Shown here one piece after another: positions 36,670 through 49,530 of a stretch of DNA of 64,000 nt; the first letter of the stretch is position 1, and the number at the start of each line of letters is the position of its first letter. Position numbers and translations under genes: made by a program. Location of the stretch: the NCBI GenBank assembly GCA_028564675.1, contig JAOVVO010000094.1, positions 107,714 to 171,713 on the forward strand, in the 5' to 3' direction. This stretch comes from Onchocerca lupi (Eukaryota; Nematoda; Chromadorea; Rhabditida; Onchocercidae). The notes below the pieces were generated by a model. The model had not been told where the DNA came from and did no database searches. It worked only from the letters and a program-made list of their open reading frames with translations.

Positions 36670-38530
36670 TCCAACTGTAAATATTTTCATTTCCGTTCCT
36701 AAAAATCTAATAAAATGCAATTTACTTATTTATATTGCCTTGGAGAAACATATAATTAGTTTATTTCAATGGCTCGAAAAACGAAAATAGAAAAAAATAC
36801 GAGAAAGCAACATATTTTTCTTATAAGTTTATTAGAATTGTTGCAAAAAATGTATCAGGATTCAAGATCAAAAAAATTTCAAAAATTATGCAATGAATGA
36901 TTTTTAAGTACTTTACTTAGAGGAAAAGTAAGGAGAAGAAAAAAGCAGTTCAAAGGATTACTATGACATTTTTTTGAATGCATAATTAATCACTTTTATG
37001 GTCTTTCTTTCAAAGAAATCCTCGTAAGAAATGTTAGAGGATGTTATGACAAATAATAATGGTGGTACAACTAATGCTTAAAATTCAAAATTCGAATATT
37101 TTGAGTAAACTGGCTATCAATCTGAAGATAAAATTCTTATGTTTAACAAAGAAGTAGCTGTTTTTTTCCATTTCATCCGAAAAACAGAATCAAAAAATAA
37201 TTTATTAAATTAAATATAAATAGTTTCATCGTTTTTTTAGAATGCAAGTGAAAAACGATTTCAGAAACTTGTTGAATTCGATCCATATACAATAACTTGA
37301 AGTGGAGTAGAAACACAAAAAATGAATTGATGTGCAAATGATTGCGGATACTCTCAATTTTAAAATATATATATATGACATTCTTCCTGTGCAGATCGGC
37401 GAAAGGTCATAAAACAGATATAAAAAGTTTAGAATTACAGATAAATTGTAATTTTCGTCAATTTAATCAGATCAAATATTGATGGCAAAACTAAGACAAC
37501 GATATGTCACTAATCAAAATTATATTTATCCTATTATCGTAATTTATTTTTGAAATTCACTTCGTATTATCGAATTATGACCCAAGACGCTTCTCTTCGT
37601 TTGACTTTTCATCATTCAATTTTTATTCATCATTACTTATCTGTTCCACGAATCCTGCATTCAATTATAACTCATTTCGTTGAAGAAAAAGGAAAAAATA
37701 AATGAAGCTAGGAAAAAATTAGAATTGGATTTGAGAATTTTTCACGTTTGCAATTCCTTCGCGTATGATTGATGTAAGCTGTGACATCAATAACAGCATA
37801 TTGCATCGGATGATGAAATGAAATCTGATAATTCTTGAAGGAATTATAACAAATGGGTACTAGGCAAAAAATTTTTTTATAATTGAATTAATGAGCCTTC
37901 AATCTTTGGAATTTCAAAATTTTTTTTCATTCTGTGTCCTTTTTTCCTTCTCTTCTTTTTGCTTTCAAAAAATCAAAGTTTTCTTCGAATAATGGCATTT
38001 TTTGCAAAACAGGAAGAAAAATTGATATATTTGTAATTAAAAGATGCTTAAAAAAAAACCCCAAAAATTTCTTTGTCGAATTTCAATCTCTTCCATCTGA
38101 GGACCATAAATGATGGTCAAGCTGGGGACAGCACATCAAGGGCCAAGGATGAATGAAATTGGATGGAAGATATATCCATCTATAGCACACATACAGTTTT
38201 CGTGTTCTGAGGCGAAAGAGGCATTAAAATGAAAGAACGATGAAGTTTGAAACCAGTTTCAGATCCTGTTCAACCAATTCATTACCATCCTGGCTATATT
38301 CGCACTTTCAGACTTTTTACCGATCTATACCTATCGAATCCTGCAATGTCATCAAAAATCGAATCTTCTGGATGTTGGGAACGATCGGGATCTTATTCCA
38401 CTCTATTCCCTTCTTGTAATAATCGGAAATATTGCATTGATTTTTCTGCTATGCAAATCGCTGATGTTAATTTAAAAAAAAAAAAAAAAGGGGGAAAAAA
38501 AATGATTTCGATATTTTTGCAGGAACTCAC

Positions 38531-38578
38531 AGTTTCTTCACCGATCGAATCACTGTTCCATTGCACAGTATTGTCCAT
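38531..38578 (-). CDS. Possible first exon of an unassembled minus-strand gene
   Basis: ATG followed by 16 codons (MDNTVQWNSDSIGEET) up to a consensus GTGAGT donor. Base composition is less AT-rich than its surroundings. The only candidate next exon (38380-38319) also looks coding, but it needs an alternative donor 7 bases downstream to stay in frame, and no third exon was found. Low confidence. Confidence 0.2.
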
Positions 38579-38920
38579 GGCGATTAATGTCACCTTTTTC
38601 CTCTCAAAAAATGACAATTGTTTGCTGCTTGTTTTATAACTTAATTAATCTAATTCCTCAATCATCTTTCTAAACCACCGGGATGAACTGCAAGAAATAG
38701 CTGTCCTATCGGATTGCATTCGGGGTAATATCGCGCAATTTGCAATTAATGATTGAGTCGATAAACAACTAATAATGATACAAATTAATAGCTGGAACCG
38801 TCATCATTAATGGATTCCATCAGAAAATTTTTAATATGTGCAAGTGGCGTAAAATATATCTGTTTTGATGAAAACTGAATTCTATGCAACATACATACTC
38901 AATAGACTAATGCAAAAATT

Positions 38921-38924
<4 letters not shown>

Positions 38925-38957
<33 letters not shown>
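38925..38957. repeat. Poly-A run of 33
   Basis: Simple A run in the gene-poor region. Confidence 0.9.
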
Positions 38958-38958
<1 letters not shown>

Positions 38959-41212
38959 AGAAAAACCAACAAAAAAATGCATGTATTAATTCATGTGCAG
39001 AAAGAGAAATTAATTTATATTGTTGTGATAAAAATGAAATGAAACTCTAGAATTCAATTATATGCATGCGATTGAAGATACAAATAAAGCTTAGCAAACA
39101 AAATTTGGAAGCAATGTTCCTGAATCAGTACCATTTCCGTAAAAATTTTTAATTACGTTATAAAGGCCAAATTTTCGCATATATAAGTCCTAAAAAAATT
39201 ACTTTTTTAAGATTTTCAATAATTAAGAATTAGTGAAATCGAAAAATTTAATTGCCACATAAGTATCTCATACATAATTATCCAAAAAGATAGGATGTTT
39301 TGATTTAACATGTTAGTATTACTTTTCTGTTTGCTTATCTTTTTAATGCAGTGATTTACTGAAATAGTACTCTTTTCCTGGGAAATCTAAAAATCACCCT
39401 ATGTTTGAATCCAATTCATAGAAAAATCAGAATATATCCATTTTCTCAAAGAATAATGACACAGAATAAAGAAGACTTAATGATCTTGAAAGGTGAAAGG
39501 TTGTCCTCAACTTTTGTTGAAAAAAATTATTGTGACATCTCCACAAAATGTTTTTTCTGTCCAATTTACTAATTGATATGCAATAATTCATTTGCCAGCT
39601 ATTGTCTTCTCAGTACAACAACAAAAAGAAAAAAAGGACAATTTCTTGAAGTCATTTATTGATTTCTCGAAGGGATCTGAAATAAAAATCTTTTGAAATT
39701 TGATTGATGCTTGCAATTCAAATAAGCGTTAGTCATTCCAGCTGAAGACTTGATTAGTTCAAAATAAAGTTTAAGAGGAAAATTCATGCAGAGAAAAGAT
39801 GCAAAATATATTATTAATCAAATCAAGGACTAGTAACCGGTTCAATGATAAGCGATAATTCCTGAAGTCTGGATAGTAATGATAAAGGTAAAATACTGAC
39901 GTTTGCAAGAGTGATGACATCTTAATAACTCCATGATAACAACGAAAATGATAAAAATAGTGATAAACAAAAATCTTTCGCAAGAAATAAGAAAAGAATT
40001 TTCAGTGATAATCTTGACATAGCGTTATTATTACCATGAATATGATATCACCACCATTATTACCGATATCGCTATCACCATCGTCACAAAAGCAATAACA
40101 AGGAAGAGAATAATAGTATTCAAATTCTTTTAAACATTGTTATATTTTATATTTTGATTTCACTTGTTATTTTGAAGACAATTTCTTTCTTTTGTTCAAT
40201 ATTAAAAACTAAATAATGGAAGTATTTTGACACACTTACAGTAATAATCTTCAAATCTCGTTTGATATGATAACCTTCAAGCTCAATTGGATATTTTCCG
40301 ATGAATTCACCGATCTATTAATTTGCACATTTTTAGGAAAAAGTATGTGGTAAGGAATTTTATTTTTAATAAAAGAATAAAAAATTTTAACTTTCTGTAT
40401 GAGAGATTTTTTCAAAAATTGCAAAAAGTAACCTTCGATTGAAGCGAGGGAATCTTTGACTTTTGAATTAAAATGAATTTGTTTGAAGTTCTTATGCAGC
40501 GAAAAATGGGAATGCAAAAATCAACTAATGACTCATTCAGAGAGGAAAAAAAAATGCTTCATCATAGTTCTTTTGATTCTACTAGCAAATTTATAGCGAA
40601 CGCTTCGCGATTCTGTCATTTGATTTTCATACAGAAGAATGCAGAATTTATTATGTCACACTTTTAGGCCTTCTGTGACGACTTGGCACTTTAAGGATTA
40701 AAGTTTAAGGTCAAGAATATCGAAACTTTGCATCTGCACGAAAGTAAGCATGCTAATTATTCCAAGTCTTTTTTATGCATATCTCATCGCTTTTATCGAT
40801 AAAATACCAGAAATTATGAAAAATAAGCACAGAAAAATTATAGATCTGATGAAAATCAATTTCATAAATATTATTGTTCTTAAAGATAAAACACATCCCT
40901 GAATATTACTGCACGTTTTCATCCTATCTCAATGAGCAGATTTTCTTGGCCGTAGAATCAAATTAAATTGTCCTATATGATCTTCAGATGACGACCATAC
41001 AGTGTTAATCGGATGATTTGACGAAATGCTTGTTGTAACCAAAGAAAATATTGTTAAATTATAGCATTAATTAACATGAAAAGACAATGATCTCACTACT
41101 CTTATGCATTAAACATATTTAGCGATCATTATTTGTAAAGAACGATTAATTTGAAGATAACCGATTTGAATAAATTTAAAGTCAGCTGAATTATAACAGG
41201 AACAAGTAATTT

Positions 41213-41215
<3 letters not shown>

Positions 41216-41249
<34 letters not shown>
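41216..41249. repeat. (GA)n microsatellite
   Basis: About 17 perfect GA units, likely length-variable between individuals. Confidence 0.9.
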
Positions 41250-41252
<3 letters not shown>

Positions 41253-43311
41253 GGTAAATAATTATGTAAATAGATAGCGTGATTGCTTAGGTACAAAACA
41301 AGCTTCACAATTTGCAAAATTAGGCAGGGAAGAAGTAGAATAGTTTGGATGTTTTGTGACTTGAACATTTCGATGATAGCTTCTCAAGCTATACAAATTT
41401 CTTCTAACAATTCGTTGTTCACATTTGTTTGTTGAATTAATCATCAAAGATTCAGAGAAAGTAAAAAGATTGTTGAATTTTAACAAAAATAGATAGCCTA
41501 AAGGAGAATAGTAGTTGTAAGGAAATGGCAATGGAAAAATATAAGTTATGGGAGGGTGTGAAAGTTATCTATCCTAGAAAATTATAAAATATTTCCAAAG
41601 CATTTTAGTTATTTCTCAAGTCAAACACAATCTCTTCTAATAATCAATCGGTAATGCTCGCCTGAATATGTTCTTTCGTTTGAGAAATTTATCCTGAAAA
41701 ATAAACTTTATATCCGAGATTATGAAATTTATGTTAAAATAGTACATATTTTTGGCTCTAAAATCGGCTTGATCAAATTTAAGAAACAAATAATAATATT
41801 GTCTTTTTTTTTCGTTCTTTTTTTTCTGATGGTTATTTAAAAATATAGCACATTTTCGATGTCAAACATAAAAGCGTTTCTTAATTTATTTTAGAAATGA
41901 CAAAAAAAATCGATATTTTTTTGTTACAAAAGATGTAAAAATGTTAAAATTTAATGCATTTCAGAATTTCTTAAAGGTTGTGAAGAAAAGAAATATTACT
42001 GCAATAGTGCTAAAAGTTAAAAAAAAAAAAAATATTTCTTTTGATAGTATTTTTTACAGGACAAAGTTTAAATTTTAACTGTTGATGATTTCATTTTTCA
42101 TTTTGTTATTCTTCGCATTAAATAAAAAAGAATTTCAATAAATAATCGATAAAAATGTTTAGAATTTTGGATATTTCTTTCATTTTTCATATCAAAAACA
42201 TGATAATAGCGATTGTTTGCGGTAAAAGAAGTTTATAAATGAAAGATTTACTGCAAGGGTAAATGATTTGCTATGAACCTGAAATGTTGTTGTTTTCTAG
42301 AGAAATTACATTTATATAATGGGTGCTGGATAAATCAGTGATCAGAAGGAAATGTACTGATCATATTTATCTCTATCAATCAACCATGCATACGATCACT
42401 CTGATTACTTAGAGAAGGTTTCCAATTATCAAATTGCATATTAATTTCTCTGGACATTATTTTTGTGGCAGGAAGTTAAAAAGATAATACGAAACCTGTT
42501 TGAAGTTAGAGATATTCTTTACAAGAAAATCACATATCTCTTCTAAAAAAAAAGTTTAGGAAGAAAATCGAAAATATACATATAATTTTCATAAATTTGT
42601 GCTTTGATCTTCAGACTTCTAAAAATATTAAACCAGGAATGAATATTTCATAAGCATTTGCTAATGATCACTGGGATGAAAAATAATTAAATTGACTGTA
42701 ACGTTGATGAAAGTTTGCCAATATTATTTTATATTTTGAGCAAATATTGAGTGGTACCCAATAAAAAGCTTCGGCAAGATTCGATTTTTCTTGTTTTAAG
42801 CAATTTTTTTTTTTTTTTTTTTGAAAAATGAGTAAATATTTCTTTTGAAAAAACATCGTCATTACCTGTTGACTTTTTTTGTATTTGATGCAAAATTTGG
42901 ACAAGATCTCATTTTTCAAAAAACTAACTTCATCGAATCTTTTTTTTTTTTAAAAAAAATTTTCTTCCTCTTTTTTTTTTCGTTCTACCCTATTTAATCT
43001 TCTATCTGTAAAAATTATTTCTGATCCACAATTTCTAAAATCTTTTTCCACAACATTATTTCATTCTGTTCTATTTCCTGTAGTACCTCAAGTCAAAATG
43101 ATTTCATGTGAATTTATTCATTAATTCTCTCATTTCAGTATTCACGGACTGTATTCAAAAGATGAGACATGTAGTTCTATGGAAAAGATCGAATAAAATC
43201 ATCAAATTTGGCAACATTATTCGCAATTGTTGTAAAATGAATAATAAATCGAATACATCAGATGCTGCTAGATGTCGCAAATGCTTATCAAAAACATAAC
43301 AGAGAGACAAT

Positions 43312-43390
43312 GTCTGCTCATCATTTGATCAATCAGATCACAGAATACAATGTCTGCTTATTGTTTGATAAATCAATGTGACAGAGTAAT
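43312..43390. repeat. Imperfect two-copy tandem repeat
   Basis: ACAATGTCTGCT is followed by a similar 'TTTGATCAATCA/TTTGATAAATCA' tract in two adjacent units of about 40 bp. Confidence 0.5.
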
Positions 43391-43890
43391 ATAAAAGTAC
43401 TGAAATCTGGAAATTTTCGAAGAAAATGAATCGCAGAATCTCTTCGATCAAAAAAAGAAATGCAAAGATTGCATATATGATATTATGCATATCATTATAA
43501 CATTAAAAGATTTGCAGTAATGCATGACAGAAGAAACATATGAACTAAGCATGACATTCTTTGACGAACAGATAACTATCCCTCAGACAGAATATTGAAA
43601 TGCATGCATTCGTGCCTGCATGCATGTAATTGTTTGCCGATTACAGTAGTAACCCAAATTTTAATTCAATTGAATTCAAATGTTAGAAGACGAAAGAATG
43701 ATTAAATAGATCAAAATGAGCTACTTCAAAATACCAATGGTGTCGGATGGTGGATTACAACCGGTCAATCGGTCAACCATCATCTTTCCCTCTCCAATAA
43801 TCCATCCATCCATCCACCCACTATATAAACAGATGACCTACTAGTACTACTGCTATGAGGGACCATATCTTTTTTGATGTTATTGATCAA

Positions 43891-44054
43891 AATATATATT
43901 TTTAATTTAATACAAAAATATTTTCCTAATGGCAAAGTAGTAGATGGGTGAAAATAAAATAAATTCCTTATAAATATATATTTTTAATTTAATCCAAAAA
44001 TATTTTCCTAATGGCAAAGTAGATGGGTGAAAATAAAATAAATTCCTTATAAAA
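43891..44054. repeat. 82 bp direct tandem duplication
   Basis: Two adjacent near-identical units containing ATTTTCCTAATGGCAAAGTA and ending in AAATAAATTCCTTATAAA. They differ by a 3-base indel (GTAGTAGATG against GTAGATG) and a single substitution. Confidence 0.85.
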
Positions 44055-45159
44055 TATTGATCGATCTGAACTTATTTTGAGCATAAAAAATTGAACAAAA
44101 AGCAGAAATAAATCATCTTCTATCATCAATAAATCTTAAAATTAGTCAAGTTAAAATGAAAAAATTAATCAAATTGAAAATTTATGGCAGATTAGAAGTG
44201 ATGAATAAATCAAAGATATTACGGTAGTTTCTGACAGTTATTTTAGATTGCCAGAATGACATAATTGATTGTTTTTAAACATTTCATCTATCTGTTCATC
44301 ACATGATAACCGTTATTAGTGAACTTGACACTAATTTCTACGTCATGTCCAATATAAATTTCCATCATTTTCCGATGAATAATTTTTTATAGTTCATTTG
44401 AAATTCATTTAATAAGTCTATCTGGATATGAACTGCTTCCAAGAATTTCTCAATCAAGTGTTCCAATTGACGATCAAACGTTAACTCAGATTCAAGATAA
44501 TCTGTTGATAAATTAATTGAAAAGTAGCAAGAAATTGATAGCATCGACATTCGGTTATCGTGGTAATTACATTACATAACTTCTGGTTAATGGAAAAATA
44601 AAATTGAAGCTAATAATATAAGAAACATAATTCAATGGCGGGATGCATTCAAAGTAGAGATAATGACAATGCAGTAGTATTTCATCAAAATGATAAATGA
44701 TTATTCAATTCTGATCTTATCATCTCGTCTTCAATCGCCATTATGACTAGCTTTCTAGTTCATTTCTGTGAAGTTAAAAATGATAACAATGATGATGACT
44801 GATAGTATACAACAAAATGACAAGTGATGAAATAAATGAGTATCTATCTGATTTAAATTCATTCCTTCTTCCTTTTTTATACATAAATGACACTGATAAC
44901 ACTTATCACTATTTGCCAATTATTATTTATCATTGTTTATCATTAGCAATCAAATTTTGCATTTTTTTTCAAAACATTGCAGAATTTCTTTGCCGAATTT
45001 TGTGACAATTTTTTGGAACAAAAGAATCATTTTATTTGGCAATGATACGAATCTCTGATAAATTATAGTTATATTTGCAATGCTAAAAATACCAATAATG
45101 ATAATAGTGATTCTGATAATGATGAACTTCCGATTGATTACCTTTCAAATCAATTCAAC

Positions 45160-45163
<4 letters not shown>

Positions 45164-45206
<43 letters not shown>
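45164..45206. repeat. Poly-T run of 43
   Basis: Uninterrupted T run in the gene-poor stretch. Confidence 0.9.
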
Positions 45207-45207
<1 letters not shown>

Positions 45208-48200
45208 TAAAGGCTACAAAACTGAAGAATTAAAATTTAATTCATCATTATTCTCAATTGAGAAGTTATCTCGTCATTGAAATATTCATATTTATTACTT
45301 TTCTGCTGTTGATTTGCCTTTCTTACTAATTTCACACAAAATGTGGAACCAGTGTTGATATTGGTCAGTTTCACTTCAGGAATGAAATTAGAAGAAACTG
45401 GTAATGATGATTTAATTTAATTGAGACTGATAATGATAGTTCAATTTAATTGAGTTAGTTGATAACTTAATAGAGATTAATAATGATAATTTTAATCTCT
45501 TAAAAAATTAGCTTTAAATTGGAATAATTCTTTTTTCAATGTTTGTTTTTTAAATGTTTTTTTATGCAAAAATTATTCGTTTTATATTTTTTAAATAAGC
45601 TATGAATTTAATGCACTGTTGCAAAAAAATTAAAGCACTGGAAGATAAAAAGTTTCATAAGTTTGAAATTCGAAATAAAAACCTTGATTTTTCAGCAAAA
45701 AAAAAGATATGATGTGGATAATACAACAAGCTATCAGTTAACTTTTTTTCTACTATTCTAGCAAAATATGGTAAAATTTTGTTACTTTGGGTTGCTTTCT
45801 TCGCATCAATATTTTTCCAGTTGATATTAGTGTTTTTTAACAATTTTCAAGAATCTTTGAATAGTTTCAAACAAATAAAGAAACAAACCAAAAAGACACA
45901 AACATGAAGTAATAAACATAATAAAATGATAAAAAAAAAAGATGATAATTGATCTATTGAATTATCTGTAGTATCTATTTTGCAAGTTTTTGAATTTATT
46001 TCTCATAGCATAGCCATTTCAAATGCATTCTTATCATTATATAACATTAAATCTCGATCTAATGATCCTAGAAAGAATCCGATAATGAAATACGGAAATA
46101 TTTTTTAATTTAAATGACTTCAATTTTTTGGTATTTAGAGAAATTCGAATTAAAATTACTTCACTTCAATTACAATAACTATTTCAAATCCAATAATTCT
46201 GCCATATTTTCAAAATTCTTTTTCATTGAATCAGTTACTAAAATATCATCTCTTCAAATACATTAGCATAATAGAGAATATTTCATATTTATGTCGGTCA
46301 TTGACTCACACATATCTCTACATAAAACCATCTATATTTTTAGGATAAATAGAGGATGATGATCTGTTGAAATGATGCGGTACCAGGTACCAAGTACCGT
46401 AACGTACAAATTTGGCAATCAATGCAACAGCAAATGTCACACTGACCATCTTTTGCATCGTTTACCTGCTCTTGTATTATTCTTTTTGAAAATTATATTT
46501 TAAAAAAAGTTAAATTTAACAAAATTTCATCAATTCTTAAAGAATAAATATGTCAAAATTAGTTGTATTTGTAATTCAAACTTCAAATACGATAAAAATG
46601 AAGAGATATGAATTTTGTCGCCGTATTGACGAAATGTCCAAATTTGATTATTCGTACTTTAAAAGCTGACATCTTTCTAATGGGCATTGTTATATTATTT
46701 ACTTCTTCGCTATTCATATTTGAATTCGCATCAAATCACCATTTTCAACAAAGTCTTAAATTCCATAAAATTATAAAATATGACAATTGCCAAATGTCGC
46801 TTTGCAAATTCTATTTATTCCGTTTAATTTTACATAGTCGATACTATCATATCTTTAAGTATCCTAAAAATAAGCTCGCCGATACATTGTTTCGAATTTG
46901 GAAATAATTTTACTGGAAATATAAAACAAATTTTGAGACAATAAAAGTTAAAAATATTTTTGATAATACTTATGATTAAACTTGCTGAATATTTCTGATA
47001 ACATTTATTATTAAAGTTTTAAAGTATAGTTGAATTTTGACCGATGTTCTATTGTGGCTGTTATTAATCATAAATGAGGGAAGTAATTTGGGAAACACGT
47101 GATTTTGAGAAATATATTAATTTATTTAGATGATAGGAGAAATGAAAATAACTATAACTATAACCTACTTGTGAAAATTAAAGTATTCTTACTGCGGGAA
47201 ATGTTCGAGAACATCAATCAACAGTTATAAGTGATTTTAAACTATACGAATAAGACGTTATAAAAATTCGACATTATTGCTGTATCACTGCATTCTGTTA
47301 AATTGCTGAAATCAACAGCTATTGCTGATATGATATCTATCAATGAAAAAGCAAAGGAAAATCCGATATCCGATTGAGATATTCAATGCAATTATTTTGT
47401 TATCGAAAAAACCTAACTGGATATTAATAACCTGATTGGATATTAATTAACTTTCTAATTTATTTTTTTAAGATTTTCAAAAATTCCGTAATTACCTTTA
47501 AAATATAGCCAACAATTCTGTTCTATTACAATAACTAGCCTAATTCAGCTGACAAATCGAACAATTAGGTTTAAAATCAATTTGTTAAGTTAGTAAGAGT
47601 GAGAGATGTCTTCATGTTTCTGATATTACTGTCAATGAAATTTCACAAAACAGTACATAGTGAAGATAAAATATTATTTTATAAGAAGTAAATATATATA
47701 AACTTTTAGAGTTGTCAATGAATTGAGCTTTCATTTGTGTATATATACATCAGGTATAACACTTCTATTTTCTTCATTGTTCAATTATTTGTCAACATAA
47801 TTTAGAACGAAGTTTAAATTTAATATAAAAATATGGTGAAATGCCATGAAAAAATCATTTTTGCATTCGTCCCATCAAGTCCATATAAAAAAAATATTGG
47901 AAAGGATATTTTCAGCACATTCAAATGCTCTCAAATAGAAATTACAAAAGACTAATTTGAAAAATGAACTTAAAAATCAATTCATGGAAATTCTGCCGCC
48001 GGTTTTTATATCAACCATGAAGATTCGGTCGACAACCCAAAATAGTGTCACAATGATATATTACAATCGGTCATATTGTGTAAAATCATTCCGAATGGTT
48101 CAGGATTTCATATGAGAATCATCTCACCAATGTCTTCAAATTCAAATTTAACTTCATCCGCATAACTGTACGATACATCCTCTTGAAAGATTATATGAAA

Positions 48201-49530
48201 GGTTTACTTTCCATCACAGAAAGCATTATTTTTCCAATCGTTCGCTTAAAAATTTATTCCTTTAAAATATTCTTTTTTTATTTTTTTCAAAGTAAGATAA
48301 AATGAAATCCTGAACATCACAGTTTCACTAATCTTTCATATGTGAATGCGACCAAGAAGCCATTGAGATAACATTTACTAAGATTACTGAATTAATCTAT
48401 ACAAATGTCTTAATACATGTCGACTTTTCGATTCTGATTTTTGGTCGAATTTTTCCATAAATTGTTTAACAATTTGAATATTATCCTTATTAATATAATA
48501 GTAAACATAATTTCATTTATTCAAGCTAATTTTATTATGATCTATGCATTAACAACACAATTAAATGGCAGAAAAAATACTGAAACAAAATACGTTGTGC
48601 TAATCATTTTAAAATAATTCCCATAGATGAAAATAAAATATTGCATATTCATAAAATAAAGTGCACGGATGACATAAAATTTTTTAATTGAAAAATCTAA
48701 GTTTCAGTGCTAAGATGAGATCTACATTTAAGACGTAATCTTAAAAATGCACTGTATGAGAGATCATAAAGACACAGTTTTGCTACAATGTTATTAACTC
48801 TTTAAGACTACGTTTTAAATGTAATTGAGCGAATATCATTTTAACATTAAAATTTTCAATTAAAGGATTATATTGAAAGATTCACTTACAAAGTAACAAT
48901 ACCGTAACGAATATCTCACATCAAGAATTTCTCACTTTACAGTGATAACGACATAATTTTAAACAGATTATAGCTGAATAGTTAAGAAGTCTCGGAAACT
49001 GGTCATAAATAAAGCAAAAATTTCATCATCATTCTGCTCTCTTTTTGAAATCGAAGAATTGAAGAACTAGAAATAGTTGAAAAATGAGTATGAAGAGAGA
49101 GGAGAAAAATGCAAATAGTAAAAAAAAAATATAACTTTATTGTTTTCTAGAAATCTCTATCACACAATATTTAGAAATTTTTTATTTATTTAATGAAGTT
49201 AAAATATAACATTGTCAAAAATCAATGGTTTTACATTCAAAATGGCTTCTTCTTCTAGATGAAAATAAGCTCAGCAACCGAAATTTTCTTCGAGAAAATA
49301 TCGATTAAATTAAATTTGATTACTGAGCTTTTGAAAAAAAAATGCAAGGTGATGGTATCAAAAACATAGGACGGTCCGAATATACCAATAAATTTTTAAC
49401 AAATAAAAAGCTATAATAAGACTAGTAATATCAAAAGTGGAAACAACTGAATCGCTAAAAGATTGTCTAAGAACAGTAGTTTTCTGCTTCCAAGTTAGTC
49501 AGTGATCAAGAACGTTCATTACTTCGTATC

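Larger units (their letters stand above)
36691..49530. other. Gene-poor stretch of 12.8 kb
   Basis: No multi-exon gene could be assembled on either strand. It holds A/T runs, a (GA)n microsatellite and short tandem duplications listed separately. Weak coding-like pieces: minus 38578-38531 (MDNTVQWNSDSIGEET followed by a GTGAGT donor) with 38380-38319 (DPDRSQHPEDSIFDDIAGFD); plus 43137-43299 after a TTTCAG acceptor (FTDCIQKMRHVVLWKR, Cys-rich end RCRKCLSKT); minus 44510-44365 (LSTDYLESELTFDRQLEHLI). These may be isolated exons of genes with long introns or regulatory DNA. Confidence 0.35.

Noticed and set aside
38247..38639. 130-codon plus-strand open frame
   Set aside because: Contains a Lys run from a poly-A tract, no splice context and no family resemblance; the minus strand looks slightly more coding-like.
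43137..43299. Cys-containing piece considered as an insulin-like peptide
   Set aside because: The CC...C...C spacing does not match an insulin A chain, and there is no B chain or signal peptide exon nearby.
46608..46907. 99-codon open frame starting with ATG
   Set aside because: Hydrophobic, AT-driven composition, no neighbouring exons or recognisable motif; of a length that arises by chance here.
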